25,530 nt of DNA. Source: Hyphomicrobium_A sp964622715. GTDB taxonomy: Bacteria > Pseudomonadota > Alphaproteobacteria > Rhizobiales > Hyphomicrobiaceae. The stretch lies in assembly GCA_964622715.1 (NCBI GenBank), contig CAZURR010000031.1, positions 1 through 25,530 of the forward strand, read 5' to 3'. A program made the position numbers and the translations under genes. Below are positions 8,106 through 16,050 of this stretch, one piece after another. Within the stretch, counting starts at the first letter, position 1. Each line of letters opens with the position of its first letter. The notes beneath the pieces were generated by a model. The model searched no databases. It had not been told where the DNA came from and saw only the letters and a program-made list of their open reading frames with translations.

Positions 8106-9833
8106 TTAGCTTTCAACGGCGGATGACTTTCCGCCATCGCCTTCGCTCGCGCCGCTCTCACCAGCTTCTGCTTGAGCCTCTGCGCTCGCGCTTTCATCTT
8201 CTGCTTCGCCTTCGGCCGCCGCAACTTCAGCGCCTTCTTCTTCTGGCTCCGGCTCGGGGATCAGATCCTCCGGCTTGATCCAGCCGGCAAGAATGCGCGC
8301 CGACATGATCATCTCTTCGACCTCTTTGCGCCCCACCTCGAAGCCATCAAGGATTCCCTTATGGCGCACGGGCTCTGCATCCTTTTCGCGCTTACGCTCT
8401 GTCCATCCGAGCAGATCATCGGTGGCGCAGTCGGCAACGTCCTCGACCGTCTTGATCTCGTTCTCACCGAACACGACCATCATCGCAGTCGTCACGCCTT
8501 GAATTTTGGCAACGTCATCGGCAACACCAAGCTCGCGCCGCTTAGCATCGCGATCGGCTTCCTGTTTCTCCAGGTACTCGCGGGCACGGGTTTGGATCTC
8601 GTTGGCCGTGTGCTCGTCGAAGCCTTCGATATGTGCTATTTCGGACATGTCGACGTAAGCAACCTCCTCGATTGACGCGAAGCCCTCCGTCACCAGGAGC
8701 TGCGCGATAACCTCATCCACATCGAGCGATTCCATGAGCATTTGCGAGCGTTCTGCGAATTCTTTCTGGCGGCGTTCCGACTCCTCCTGCTCTGTCAGGA
8801 TATCGATGTCCCAGCCTGTGAGCTGCGAGGCAAGCCGCACGTTTTGTCCACGCCGGCCGATAGCGAGCGAAAGCTGGCTTTCGGGCACAACGACCTCGAT
8901 GCGATTGGAATCCTCATCAAGCACTACCTTGGTCACTTCGGCCGGTGCGAGCCCATTGACGATGAAGCTCGCCGCGTCCTCGTTCCACTGGATGATATCG
9001 ACCTTCTCGCCCTGCAGCTCGTTGACCACCGCCTGCACGCGCGAGCCGCGCATGCCCACGCAGGCGCCCACCGGATCGATCGAAGAATCCCTGGAGATCA
9101 CGGCGATCTTAGCGCGCGAGCCGGGGTCGCGTGCGACCGATTTAATTTCGACGACGCCGTCGTATATCTCCGGCACTTCTTGCGCGAAGAGCTTTGACAT
9201 GAACTCCGGCCGGGCACGGGATAGGAAGATTTGCGGGCCGCGAGGCTCCCGGCACACATTGTAGATATAGGCGCGTATGCGATCGCCGTAGCGAACGTTC
9301 TCGCGCGGGATCATCTCGTCGCGGCGAATGACGCCTTCTGCGCGGCCTAGGTCAATGATTACGTTGCCGTACTCGACGCGTTTGACCGTTCCGTTCACAA
9401 TCTCACCAATGCGGTCCTTGTATTCGCTGTAATGACGCTCACGCTCTGCCTCGCGCACTTTCTGCACGATCACCTGCTTGGCGTTCTGTGCCGCGACACG
9501 ACCAAAATCTAACGGCGGCAGGGGTTCGGCGATCAGATCGCCGACTTTAGCGTCAGGGTTACGACCTTGCGCATCCTCAAGCGTGATCTCGGTTGAATCG
9601 TTCTCCACCGTTTCGACGACGGACAACACGCGAGCCAGATTCGCTTCCCCAGTCTTTGCGTCGATCTTACAGCGAATATCGTTCTCAGCGCCGTAGCGCG
9701 ACTTCGCCGCTTTTTGGATCGCATCTTCCATGGCCTCAATGACGATGTTGCGATCGATTGATTTCTCGCGCGCGACGGCGTCCGCGATCTGCAGAAGCTC
9801 CAGCCGATTGGCGCTGATGCCGGCCATTGCCAT
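8106..9833 (-). CDS. nusA: Transcription termination/antitermination factor NusA
   Basis: NusA binds RNA polymerase, modulates pausing and termination, and takes part in rRNA antitermination. The 575-residue product has the N-terminal polymerase-binding domain (ANRLELLQIADAVAREKSID), an S1 domain (IGEIVNGTVKRVEYGNVIIDLG, about 130-200), KH1 and KH2 (DPVGACVGMRGSRVQAVV and SLAIGRRGQNVRLAS), helical repeats, and an acidic Glu/Ala/Ser tail of about 50 residues. The first of two nearby ATGs is chosen, with AGGAGG ten bases upstream; the other would shorten it by two residues. It follows rimP by 32 bases, the conserved rimP-nusA-ylxR-infB order. Confidence 0.97.
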   Translation of the reverse strand: MAMAGISANRLELLQIADAVAREKSIDRNIVIEAMEDAIQKAAKSRYGAENDIRCKIDAKTGEANLARVLSVVETVENDSTEITLEDAQGRNPDAKVGDLIAEPLPPLDFGRVAAQNAKQVIVQKVREAERERHYSEYKDRIGEIVNGTVKRVEYGNVIIDLGRAEGVIRRDEMIPRENVRYGDRIRAYIYNVCREPRGPQIFLSRARPEFMSKLFAQEVPEIYDGVVEIKSVARDPGSRAKIAVISRDSSIDPVGACVGMRGSRVQAVVNELQGEKVDIIQWNEDAASFIVNGLAPAEVTKVVLDEDSNRIEVVVPESQLSLAIGRRGQNVRLASQLTGWDIDILTEQEESERRQKEFAERSQMLMESLDVDEVIAQLLVTEGFASIEEVAYVDMSEIAHIEGFDEHTANEIQTRAREYLEKQEADRDAKRRELGVADDVAKIQGVTTAMMVVFGENEIKTVEDVADCATDDLLGWTERKREKDAEPVRHKGILDGFEVGRKEVEEMIMSARILAGWIKPEDLIPEPEPEEEGAEVAAAEGEAEDESASAEAQAEAGESGASEGDGGKSSAVES

Positions 9834-9865
9834 TTTTCTACGTCCTCCTCGTGAACCACGCGCGC

Positions 9866-10459
9866 TTAAGCGTCGCCGGTACCGACCTCTTTAGTTTCTT
9901 TGTTTGCTTTTTTTGCACGGCTTAGCGCCTCGCGGATCAACTTGTCCGTCAGCACGAGCCTGGCTTCAGCCACCAGTGCGATGGGCAGGCCAATGATGGT
10001 ACGCCCAATTTGATCCAGCTCGAGTTCAATCCTGACCTCGCCGTCTTCAAATCCTTCCAATACGCCTCTAAACCGTTTGCGACCGTCGATCGCCTCCTTG
10101 AGTTCGATCTTTGCCTCGTAGCCAGACCAGACCTCAAAGTCGGACGGGCGCACAAGCGGGCGATCGATGCCAGGCGACGAGACTTCGAGGCGGTAGCTGT
10201 CAACAATTGGATCGTGCACGTCCAACGCTGGCGACAATTCCCGCGACACTGTCTCGCAATCATCAATTGTCATCGTGCCGTCCGGACGCTCGGCCATCAC
10301 TTGCACAGTCTTGCTCTCGCGGCCTGTAACCATAACGCGCACAAGGCGAAAGCCACGGGCGAGCAGTACCGGCTCGACTACAGATGCCACCTTGGCCGCC
10401 AAACCGGTTTCATGAATGAACCGGGTCCGCAAGGCGCCGTCATCGCCAGCCTGCATCAC
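9866..10459 (-). CDS. rimP: Ribosome maturation factor RimP
   Basis: RimP assists 30S assembly, particularly incorporation of S12 and neighbouring proteins. The protein of 197 residues (196 if the adjacent ATG at 10456 is used instead of GTG) shows the conserved 'DCETVSRELSPALDVHDPI' region and the YRLEVSSPGIDRPL motif that mark the family. A C-terminal SH3-like domain with a Lys-rich tail follows. The ribosome binding site is weak (GGATAT), so the exact start is uncertain by one codon. It is the first gene after the trmB terminator and therefore likely the first gene of the nusA-infB operon. Confidence 0.94.
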   Translation of the reverse strand: MMQAGDDGALRTRFIHETGLAAKVASVVEPVLLARGFRLVRVMVTGRESKTVQVMAERPDGTMTIDDCETVSRELSPALDVHDPIVDSYRLEVSSPGIDRPLVRPSDFEVWSGYEAKIELKEAIDGRKRFRGVLEGFEDGEVRIELELDQIGRTIIGLPIALVAEARLVLTDKLIREALSRAKKANKETKEVGTGDA

Positions 10460-10500
10460 TTAAAGATATCCGGTTATTCGCGCCCGATCAGCTTCGCCAA

Positions 10501-10532
10501 AACAAAAAGAGCGGACCCGGAGGGCCCACTCT
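10501..10532 (-). terminator. Rho-independent terminator after trmB
   Basis: On the minus strand a 9-bp stem (10531-10523 with 10517-10509, including two G-U pairs) closes a 5-base loop. It is followed at once by TCTTTTTGTTTT. It starts about 75 bases after the trmB stop and ends about 40 bases before rimP. This separates the metK-trmB transcript from the rimP-nusA operon. Confidence 0.8.
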
Positions 10533-10605
10533 CGATAGTTGAGATGATCATGAGCATCAGATTATTACGAGATGATGACGCCTCTGGCAAGCAGATTATG
10601 GCGGA

Positions 10606-11352
10606 TTAGGCGCCGGCTGTTCTGCAAAATCGAAAAAAATAGCAACGTCGGCCGTCATTTGTAGCCTTGGCCTCATAGCGCGTTTGCGGCCAATCAGGCC
10701 CGCGTTGGCGCCAATCGCCAGGCCCTGCGGCGCGCCACTCGAAGGCCGGCGCAGCTCCAATACTAAGCAGGATTGTACGGGCATAATCGCCAATATCGGT
10801 CGCCACCCTGAGCTCACTGCCCGGCGCCAATACGCCGGCAAGGAGTTCAAGGGTCGGGCGCGCCACCAATCGACGTTTGACATGCCGCCTCTTCGGCCAT
10901 GGATCTGGAAACAGAATAAACGCCCGCTGCAAAGCCGCCTTGGGCAGCCAGCGCAATAGTGGTCGCGCGTCATCGGCATGGAGCCGAATGTTGGTCAGCG
11001 CATGTTCCTCAATCGCCGCCAAGACCTTAACGATTCCATCCTCAAACGGTTCACAGCCGATTAAACCCACATGAGGATTTTGGCGCGCTTGCCAGACGAG
11101 ATGCTCCCCGCCGCCGAAGCCCACCTCGAGCCAGACTTCGCTAACAGGTGTCGAAAAGAGTGACGTTAGTGACGGCGGTGGGGTGGCCGCCAATTCCAGG
11201 TTCAAACGCGGCAAAACACAATTCAATAGCGAGACTTGGTGCGCACTCAAGCGGCGACCGCGCCGGCGCCCAAACGAGCGAAGCTCGGTGGCCGCGCGCG
11301 CTTCGCCGGCCCCCGGCAGACGCCAGACGTGCAGGGCGCATGGGTCAGACAA
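10606..11352 (-). CDS. trmB: tRNA (guanine-N7-)-methyltransferase
   Basis: TrmB uses SAM to methylate G46 of tRNA. The sequence has the FGRRRGRRLSAHQ N-terminal region, the SAM-binding motif EVGFGGGEHL and the 'LFPDPWPKRRHVKRRLV' signature. The start is uncertain. No ATG or GTG lies between the metK stop and the conserved region, and a TTG at 11350-11352 overlaps the end of metK by eight bases and gives 248 residues. The frame stays open another 114 bases into metK, which would add an Arg-rich extension that I consider unlikely. Overlap with metK suggests translational coupling and places a SAM consumer directly after the SAM producer. Confidence 0.9.
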   Translation of the reverse strand: MSDPCALHVWRLPGAGEARAATELRSFGRRRGRRLSAHQVSLLNCVLPRLNLELAATPPPSLTSLFSTPVSEVWLEVGFGGGEHLVWQARQNPHVGLIGCEPFEDGIVKVLAAIEEHALTNIRLHADDARPLLRWLPKAALQRAFILFPDPWPKRRHVKRRLVARPTLELLAGVLAPGSELRVATDIGDYARTILLSIGAAPAFEWRAAGPGDWRQRGPDWPQTRYEAKATNDGRRCYFFRFCRTAGA

Positions 11353-12544
11353 GAGCCGTTTTGAGCGTGGCGGCAAGGTCCGTTTTCTCCCAAGAGAAGC
11401 CACCATCTGAGTCCGGCTTGCGACCGAAGTGTCCATACGCGGACGTGCGCGCATAGATCGGTTCATTTAATTCGAGGTGCTCGCGGATGCCACGCGGCGA
11501 CAGATCCATTACCTCGCCCAACGCCGCCTCGAGCTTTGCCTCGTCGACTCGACCAGTACCATACGTGTCAACGTAAATGGACAGCGGCCGCGCAACGCCA
11601 ATGGCGTAGGCGAGCTGGATGCTGCATCGATCGGCAAGCCCAGCCGCTACGACGTTCTTGGCTAGGTAACGCGCTGCGTAGGCGGCAGAGCGGTCGACCT
11701 TCGTTGGGTCCTTTCCCGAGAATGCACCACCGCCATGAGGTGCGGCACCGCCGTATGTGTCGACGATGATCTTGCGGCCCGTGAGACCGCAGTCGCCATC
11801 CGGGCCACCGATGAAGAACTTACCCGTCGGATTGACGTGCCAAACGGTGTCGGAAGTAACCCACCCATCCGGCAACGTTTTCATCACGTACGGTTCGACA
11901 ATCCCGCGAATCTTTTCAGACGGTAGGTCTTCATCAATATGTTGGTGCGAGATCACGATCTGCGTGACGCCGATGGGCTTGCCGTCCTCGTAGCGCACGG
12001 TCACTTGGCTCTTGGAGTCAGGGCCGAGCAATGCCGCCGCACCCTCTTTGGCGTGGCGCGCTGCAGCCAAGTTCTCCAAAATCTTGTGCGCATAGTAGAT
12101 CGGCGCAGGCATCAGCTCGGGGGTCTCTGTGCAGGCATAGCCGAACATAATGCCCTGATCGCCGGCACCCTCTTCTTTGTTCCCGCCTGAATCGACGCCC
12201 TGCGCGATGTCAGCCGACTGGGGATGCAAGAGAACGTCGACCTCGCATTTGTCCCAATGAAATCCTTCCTGCTCGTAGCCGATGTCACGAATGGCCATCC
12301 GTGCAACATGGGCGATCCACTCCATGGTCACGGTTTCGGGCCCGCGCGTTTCGCCCGCGATCACCACCAGATTGGTCGTCGCAAGCGTTTCGCACGCGGC
12401 CCGTATCGCCCAGGGATCGATTCCGGCCTTAGGGCCTTCGCGGTAGAAGAGGTCCACGATCTCGTCCGAGATGCGATCACACACCTTGTCAGGATGGCCT
12501 TCGGAAACGGATTCGCTTGTGAACAGGTAGGATTTGCGTGCCAC
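11345..12544 (-). CDS. metK: S-adenosylmethionine synthetase
   Basis: MetK makes SAM from methionine and ATP. The 399-residue product carries the N-terminal ESVSEGHPDKVCD motif (GHPDK at 16-20), the adenine-binding GAGDQGIMFGYA motif and the P-loop-like GGGAFSGKDPTKVDRSAAY. It covers all three domains and matches the longer alphaproteobacterial form. The start is a GTG (MARKSYLFTSES) with GAAGAGGGG about seven bases upstream. It is preceded by a 169-base leader rich in hairpins and followed by overlapping trmB. Position between a PraR-like regulator and trmB is conserved in Rhizobiales. Confidence 0.97.
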   Translation of the reverse strand: MARKSYLFTSESVSEGHPDKVCDRISDEIVDLFYREGPKAGIDPWAIRAACETLATTNLVVIAGETRGPETVTMEWIAHVARMAIRDIGYEQEGFHWDKCEVDVLLHPQSADIAQGVDSGGNKEEGAGDQGIMFGYACTETPELMPAPIYYAHKILENLAAARHAKEGAAALLGPDSKSQVTVRYEDGKPIGVTQIVISHQHIDEDLPSEKIRGIVEPYVMKTLPDGWVTSDTVWHVNPTGKFFIGGPDGDCGLTGRKIIVDTYGGAAPHGGGAFSGKDPTKVDRSAAYAARYLAKNVVAAGLADRCSIQLAYAIGVARPLSIYVDTYGTGRVDEAKLEAALGEVMDLSPRGIREHLELNEPIYARTSAYGHFGRKPDSDGGFSWEKTDLAATLKTALV

Positions 12545-12713
12545 CCAGGCCCCTCTTCATTCTTGTTACTTGGAGGAAAAAGCCGGTTTGTCTCAAGCTT
12601 TGGGTGCGGGGTCAAGGCCCCGGCAACCTACAGGACACATTCCGTCCAGCCGGCGGATTTTGAAATCCCCCGTCATGACGCGATTATTGCGGAGACGGAT
12701 CGCCGCAGCTCAA
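12545..12713 (-). promoter_or_regulatory. Structured leader between the praR-like gene and metK
   Basis: This spacer folds into several local elements. They are TGCGG/CCGCA just after the praR-like stop, the perfect palindrome CGTCATGACG (12671-12680), GGATTT/AAATCC (12655-12668), GGAC/GTCC (12633-12647), and CGGGG/CCCCG (12607-12622). A further GCCGG/CCGGC pairing is followed by TTTTTCC. I tried to match the SAM-II and SAM/SAH riboswitch consensus from memory and saw no clear fit. It may be a metK regulatory leader, a weak terminator of the upstream gene, or both. Confidence 0.35.
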
Positions 12714-13172
12714 TTAAGAGTTCTCACTCTCGCTGGCGAGTGCGCGGATAAGCTCGACGATCGAACGGCGAACGCGCATATCGCGAATGCGGGCAAAGGC
12801 CTTGTTAAGTTCCAGACCTTCGCGGCTTCCTAGAAACTCGGCTGCATAGTTCTCCGACGGACGTTCAGCGAAGCCACCAGCGCTGGCATCGGCAACGCCG
12901 TCTGGGAGCTCCTCATAGAAGTACTGAACCGGCACACTCAGCACCTGCGACAGATCAAACAGGCGGCTCGCTCCAACCCGGTTAATGCCCTTCTCGTATT
13001 TTTGAATTTGCTGAAAGGTCAGCCCCAGGTGCTCGCCGAGCTTCTCCTGGCTCATACCAAGAAGCATTCGCCGCAATCTCACGCGGCTACCCACGTGAAC
13101 GTCGATGGGATTGGCCCGACGCGCGCCACGTTCGTCTGGCGCGCCCCCGCCCGGCGCAGTTGTTCGTGACAT
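12714..13172 (-). CDS. praR: XRE-family regulator, PraR-like
   Basis: A DNA-binding protein of 152 residues with a Cro/C1-type helix-turn-helix in its first half (VGSRVRLRRMLLGMSQEKLG, then FQQIQKYEKGINRVGASRL). An SPVQYFYEEL-like dimer segment and a C-terminal region (RIRDMRVRRSIVELIRALA) follow. The 'NPIDVHVGSRVRLRR' start and position before metK match PraR of Azorhizobium and Rhizobium, a repressor linked to attachment, biofilm and quorum-sensing genes. The ATG at 13172 is preferred over a GTG two codons upstream because the AAGG element then has normal spacing. The start region carries a 10-bp duplication and a palindrome that may be operators. Family assignment is firm; the specific symbol is probable. 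Confidence 0.82.
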   Translation of the reverse strand: MSRTTAPGGGAPDERGARRANPIDVHVGSRVRLRRMLLGMSQEKLGEHLGLTFQQIQKYEKGINRVGASRLFDLSQVLSVPVQYFYEELPDGVADASAGGFAERPSENYAAEFLGSREGLELNKAFARIRDMRVRRSIVELIRALASESENS

Positions 13173-13203
13173 TACCACTTCACCTTGCTGACATTACCGG
13201 TAA
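13167..13203 (-). repeat. Duplicated start-site repeat and palindrome before the praR-like gene
   Basis: The 10-mer GGTAATGTCA (minus strand) occurs twice, at 13167-13176 where it includes the start codon, and at 13189-13198, 22 bases apart (about two helical turns). The distal copy overlaps the perfect palindrome TTACCGGTAA at 13194-13203. The distal ATG opens only a four-residue frame (MSAR, stop). The arrangement would suit an operator for a small HTH dimer, perhaps autoregulation. Confidence 0.5.
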
Positions 13204-13204
13204 C

Positions 13205-15025
13205 TCATACTGCTTTTGATGNNNNNNNNNNNNNNNNNNNNNNNNNNNNNNNNNNNNNNNNNNNNNNNNNNNNNNNNNNNNNNNNNNNNNNNNNNNNNNN
13301 NNNNNNNNNNNNNNNNNNNNNGAAGAGGAGGGCAAGACAGACGAAAGTCCAATCCCCAAGCTTCGCGTAGGGCGGCGGCTCAAGCGCTGAAGGAACACCA
13401 CTATCGATCACGTTGCGTTCGTTGAGCGCAAGTTTGGCAACTATAGCACCGCGACCATCGACCACAGCGGAGATGCCGTTATTCGCCGCGCGTATAAGCG
13501 GCAGGCCCTCCTCCACAGCCCGTACCCTCGCCTGATGAAAATGTTGTGAGGGGCCCGTCGTGTTTCCAAACCAACCATCGTTGGTCACGTTGATCAACAA
13601 GCCTGGTCTCTGGCCCCCCTGACTGACCGCTCCTGGGAAGATCGCCTCATAGCAAATGAGACCGGCCACCGGCGGGAGACCCACGATCGAAAGTAGGGGG
13701 CGGGGCGTCACCCCGACCAAAAAGCCACCGCGCCATCGTGTGAGTTTCTCCAGCCCAATGCTCTCGAGCGCTGTCTTGAATGGCAGGTACTCTCCGAAGG
13801 GCACGAGATGGATCTTGTCGTAGACGGACAGAAGGCGTCCATCATCCTCAAAGACCATGAGGCTGTTAAAACCGTGCCGCGACCCGCCGGAAACACCAAC
13901 GCCCGTTCGTTCCAACCTCAGCGCGCCGGAAATAAGTTGCGTACCATCAGGTAGCAACTCGCCGATGGCGTTCAGCGCCTCGGGGTGCTCAAGTGGCAAA
14001 AATGGCATCGCCGCTTCCGGCCAAATGAGATGCGTGACCCCTTTAAGATTATCAATGCGGCCTGTCGGATCGTGGCGCGAGAGCGCCAACTGATCTGTGA
14101 AAATCGAACGCTGCTTGGCCGGGTTCCACTTGTCGCGTTGCAGCACGCTCGCCTGCACAATTCTGATGCGAACGTTATCGACCATGGCCGCGGGAGCACC
14201 GCCCAACTGCCAGACACCGAACCCATAGAGGACTGCGAGAGGAACGATAGCGACTGCCGCACCCTTCAGCGCCGCTCGACGTCGCGGCGCACCGTATTTT
14301 GCATCCGCCGTAAGCACCAGGGGGCTCGCCAAAATAACCACGGTGAGAAGCGTAAGCCCGTAGATGCCAAGCACCGCAACTGACTGCATCAACGGCAGCG
14401 GCCAAGTAAGTGCGTAGCCAAGCACGTTCCAGGGGAACCCTGTGAATACGTGGCCACGCAGCCACTCTGCGCCCGAAAGCGCCATGGCAAGAACGATGAC
14501 ACGCGCAATGCCCTCTGGCCACACAAGTCGCGCGGTGGCGCTGGCAAGGCCTACAAAGAGCGCAAGTCCCGCCGGCATCAACATCATGGCAAAGGGAAGC
14601 AACCAGGCGAACTTATCGGCCTCGACAAGGAACGCTTCACCAATCCAGAAGAGGCCAAACAGAAAGTAGCCGAAGCCGAACCACCACCCAGTGGATGCAG
14701 CGCGAAGAATTGCACCGCGTACCGGTGCGTCGTCTCGCAGAGAGATGGCCGTGCCAACTGGCAATCGTCTTGGAGCCTGCGCTCCCGCACCGTCGATGAG
14801 CCAGACAAGGATGGGCAGAGTGAATAACAGCACTGGCCAGAGAAAGAACGGTGACATAGCGAGCACTGAAAGGCTCCCCGCAGCTAAGGCTACTGCGGCA
14901 CGGCGCCATCCTGACAACGTTGATATTGATTGAACGAGCACACCGAAATTATCGGCGGGTGCTCGCACATCCGTTGCGGTATCGGGCGCCGAGATGCTTC
15001 GCGAGGGCGCCACTGCGAGCCTCAC
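13205..15025 (-). CDS. lnt: Apolipoprotein N-acyltransferase, C-terminus in assembly gap
   Basis: Lnt adds the third acyl chain to the N-terminal cysteine of lipoproteins in the inner membrane. The visible part (codons 1-568) has multiple membrane segments in the first 280 residues and a periplasmic nitrilase-type domain. The domain carries the catalytic triad Glu337 (WPEAAMPF), Lys404 (YDKIHLVPFGEYLPF) and Cys458 (GLICYEAIFPG). A final membrane helix begins just before the run of Ns at 13222-13321. The true stop and reading frame beyond the gap are unknown; the end given assumes the gap is exactly 100 bases. The GTG start overlaps the corC stop as GTGA. Compared with usual Lnt proteins it has about 30 extra N-terminal residues and a short extra loop near 85-105. 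Confidence 0.92.
   Translation of the reverse strand: MRLAVAPSRSISAPDTATDVRAPADNFGVLVQSISTLSGWRRAAVALAAGSLSVLAMSPFFLWPVLLFTLPILVWLIDGAGAQAPRRLPVGTAISLRDDAPVRGAILRAASTGWWFGFGYFLFGLFWIGEAFLVEADKFAWLLPFAMMLMPAGLALFVGLASATARLVWPEGIARVIVLAMALSGAEWLRGHVFTGFPWNVLGYALTWPLPLMQSVAVLGIYGLTLLTVVILASPLVLTADAKYGAPRRRAALKGAAVAIVPLAVLYGFGVWQLGGAPAAMVDNVRIRIVQASVLQRDKWNPAKQRSIFTDQLALSRHDPTGRIDNLKGVTHLIWPEAAMPFLPLEHPEALNAIGELLPDGTQLISGALRLERTGVGVSGGSRHGFNSLMVFEDDGRLLSVYDKIHLVPFGEYLPFKTALESIGLEKLTRWRGGFLVGVTPRPLLSIVGLPPVAGLICYEAIFPGAVSQGGQRPGLLINVTNDGWFGNTTGPSQHFHQARVRAVEEGLPLIRAANNGISAVVDGRGAIVAKLALNERNVIDSGVPSALEPPPYAKLGDWTFVCLALLFXXXXXXXXXXXXXXXXXXXXXXXXXXXXXXXXXXSKAV
13222..13321. other. Assembly gap of 100 Ns
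   Basis: Exactly 100 Ns, a common placeholder for a scaffold gap of unknown length. It removes the lnt C-terminus and part of the region upstream of the praR-like gene, including any promoter there. Confidence 0.99.
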
Positions 15026-16050
15026 GCTTGACCCGAGCCGGTAGCCGCAATCGGCTTTTCATCGCTTGGCTTTGGCTGGTGGATCTTGACCTTCTTCAAA
15101 CGCCGCGCATCAGCTTCCAAAACTTCAAGCTCAAGTCCACTTGGGTGGCGCACCAGCTCGCCGCGCGCGGGGACCCGTCCCAACAGCGCGAACATCAAGC
15201 CGCCTAGGGTATCGATATCTTCCTCCTCTTCGGGCTTGAGAAGCTTGAGCCCCAAGTGCTTCTCCAGCTCCATAATAGGGGTGCGCGCAGAGGCCACCAG
15301 TCCCAACTTTGGTTCCACCGAGATGTAGGCGGCCTCTGCCTCATCATGCTCGTCCTCGATATCACCGACGATCTGCTCGACAAGATCCTCAATGGTGACG
15401 AGACCATCCGTTCCACCGTACTCGTCGACGACTAAAGCCATGTGGATGCGCGTTGACTGCATGCGGATCAGAAGATTTGTCGCGGGCATTGACGGCGGAA
15501 CATAGAGCACCTGACGACTGATCCTAGCGACCGTAATGGGGCGCGAGAGGTCAGTACGGCCAAAATGGAAGTGTTGTGCAGCTCCTTCTGACGGCTTCAC
15601 ATTCGATGATTCGGCAGCGCCCAGTGACGCTTCTTCGCGCAACAGCCAACGAAACAGATCCTTTATGTGGATCATGCCGCGCGGGTCGTCGAGCGTCTCT
15701 TTGAAGAGGGGGATTCGCGAAACGCCGGCTTCGCCGAAAGTGCGCAAAAGCTCCGAAATGGGCTCGCTTTCCTCAATAGCGATAATATCGGCCCGCGGTA
15801 CGAGAATGTCCTCAACACGCAAGACGCCAAATCGCAATAGCCGGCGCAGCATCTCGCGCTCTTCGGTAGAAAACGCCGCGTCGGCCTCCGGCTGTTCTCT
15901 AAGCCCGGTCTCTAGAATCTCACGCAGGGTCTGTGATCGAAGGCCGATCCTCGCCAACAACAAGGAGAGAAAGCCCGGCATGCTGCCGCTTCGCGAGGTG
16001 GTTTCGGAGCGTGGCCAATCAGAGTTGTCTTTTGTGGATTCGGTGGTCAT
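15022..16050 (-). CDS. corC: CorC/TlyC-family CBS-domain protein
   Basis: This 342-residue protein has an N-terminal helical part (TEEREMLRRLLRFGVLRVEDILVPR), two CBS domains (about 85-145 and 160-230, including DEYGGTDGLVTIEDLVEQIVGDIEDE) and a C-terminal CorC_HlyC transporter-associated domain (about 250-330, with EEEDIDTLGGLMFALLGRVP). It lacks the membrane DUF21 domain of larger relatives, so it is the soluble CorC type linked to Mg2+/Co2+ handling and long annotated 'hemolysin-like'. The ATG (MTTESTKD) overlaps the ybeY stop as ATGA, and its own stop overlaps the lnt start, so ybeY-corC-lnt appear tightly coupled. Biochemical function is not established for most members. Confidence 0.92.
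   Translation of the reverse strand: MTTESTKDNSDWPRSETTSRSGSMPGFLSLLLARIGLRSQTLREILETGLREQPEADAAFSTEEREMLRRLLRFGVLRVEDILVPRADIIAIEESEPISELLRTFGEAGVSRIPLFKETLDDPRGMIHIKDLFRWLLREEASLGAAESSNVKPSEGAAQHFHFGRTDLSRPITVARISRQVLYVPPSMPATNLLIRMQSTRIHMALVVDEYGGTDGLVTIEDLVEQIVGDIEDEHDEAEAAYISVEPKLGLVASARTPIMELEKHLGLKLLKPEEEEDIDTLGGLMFALLGRVPARGELVRHPSGLELEVLEADARRLKKVKIHQPKPSDEKPIAATGSGQA

Noticed and set aside
12545..12713. Firm SAM-II or SAM/SAH riboswitch call for metK
   Set aside because: I could not align the leader to either consensus; only generic hairpins are supported, so it is reported as a candidate leader.
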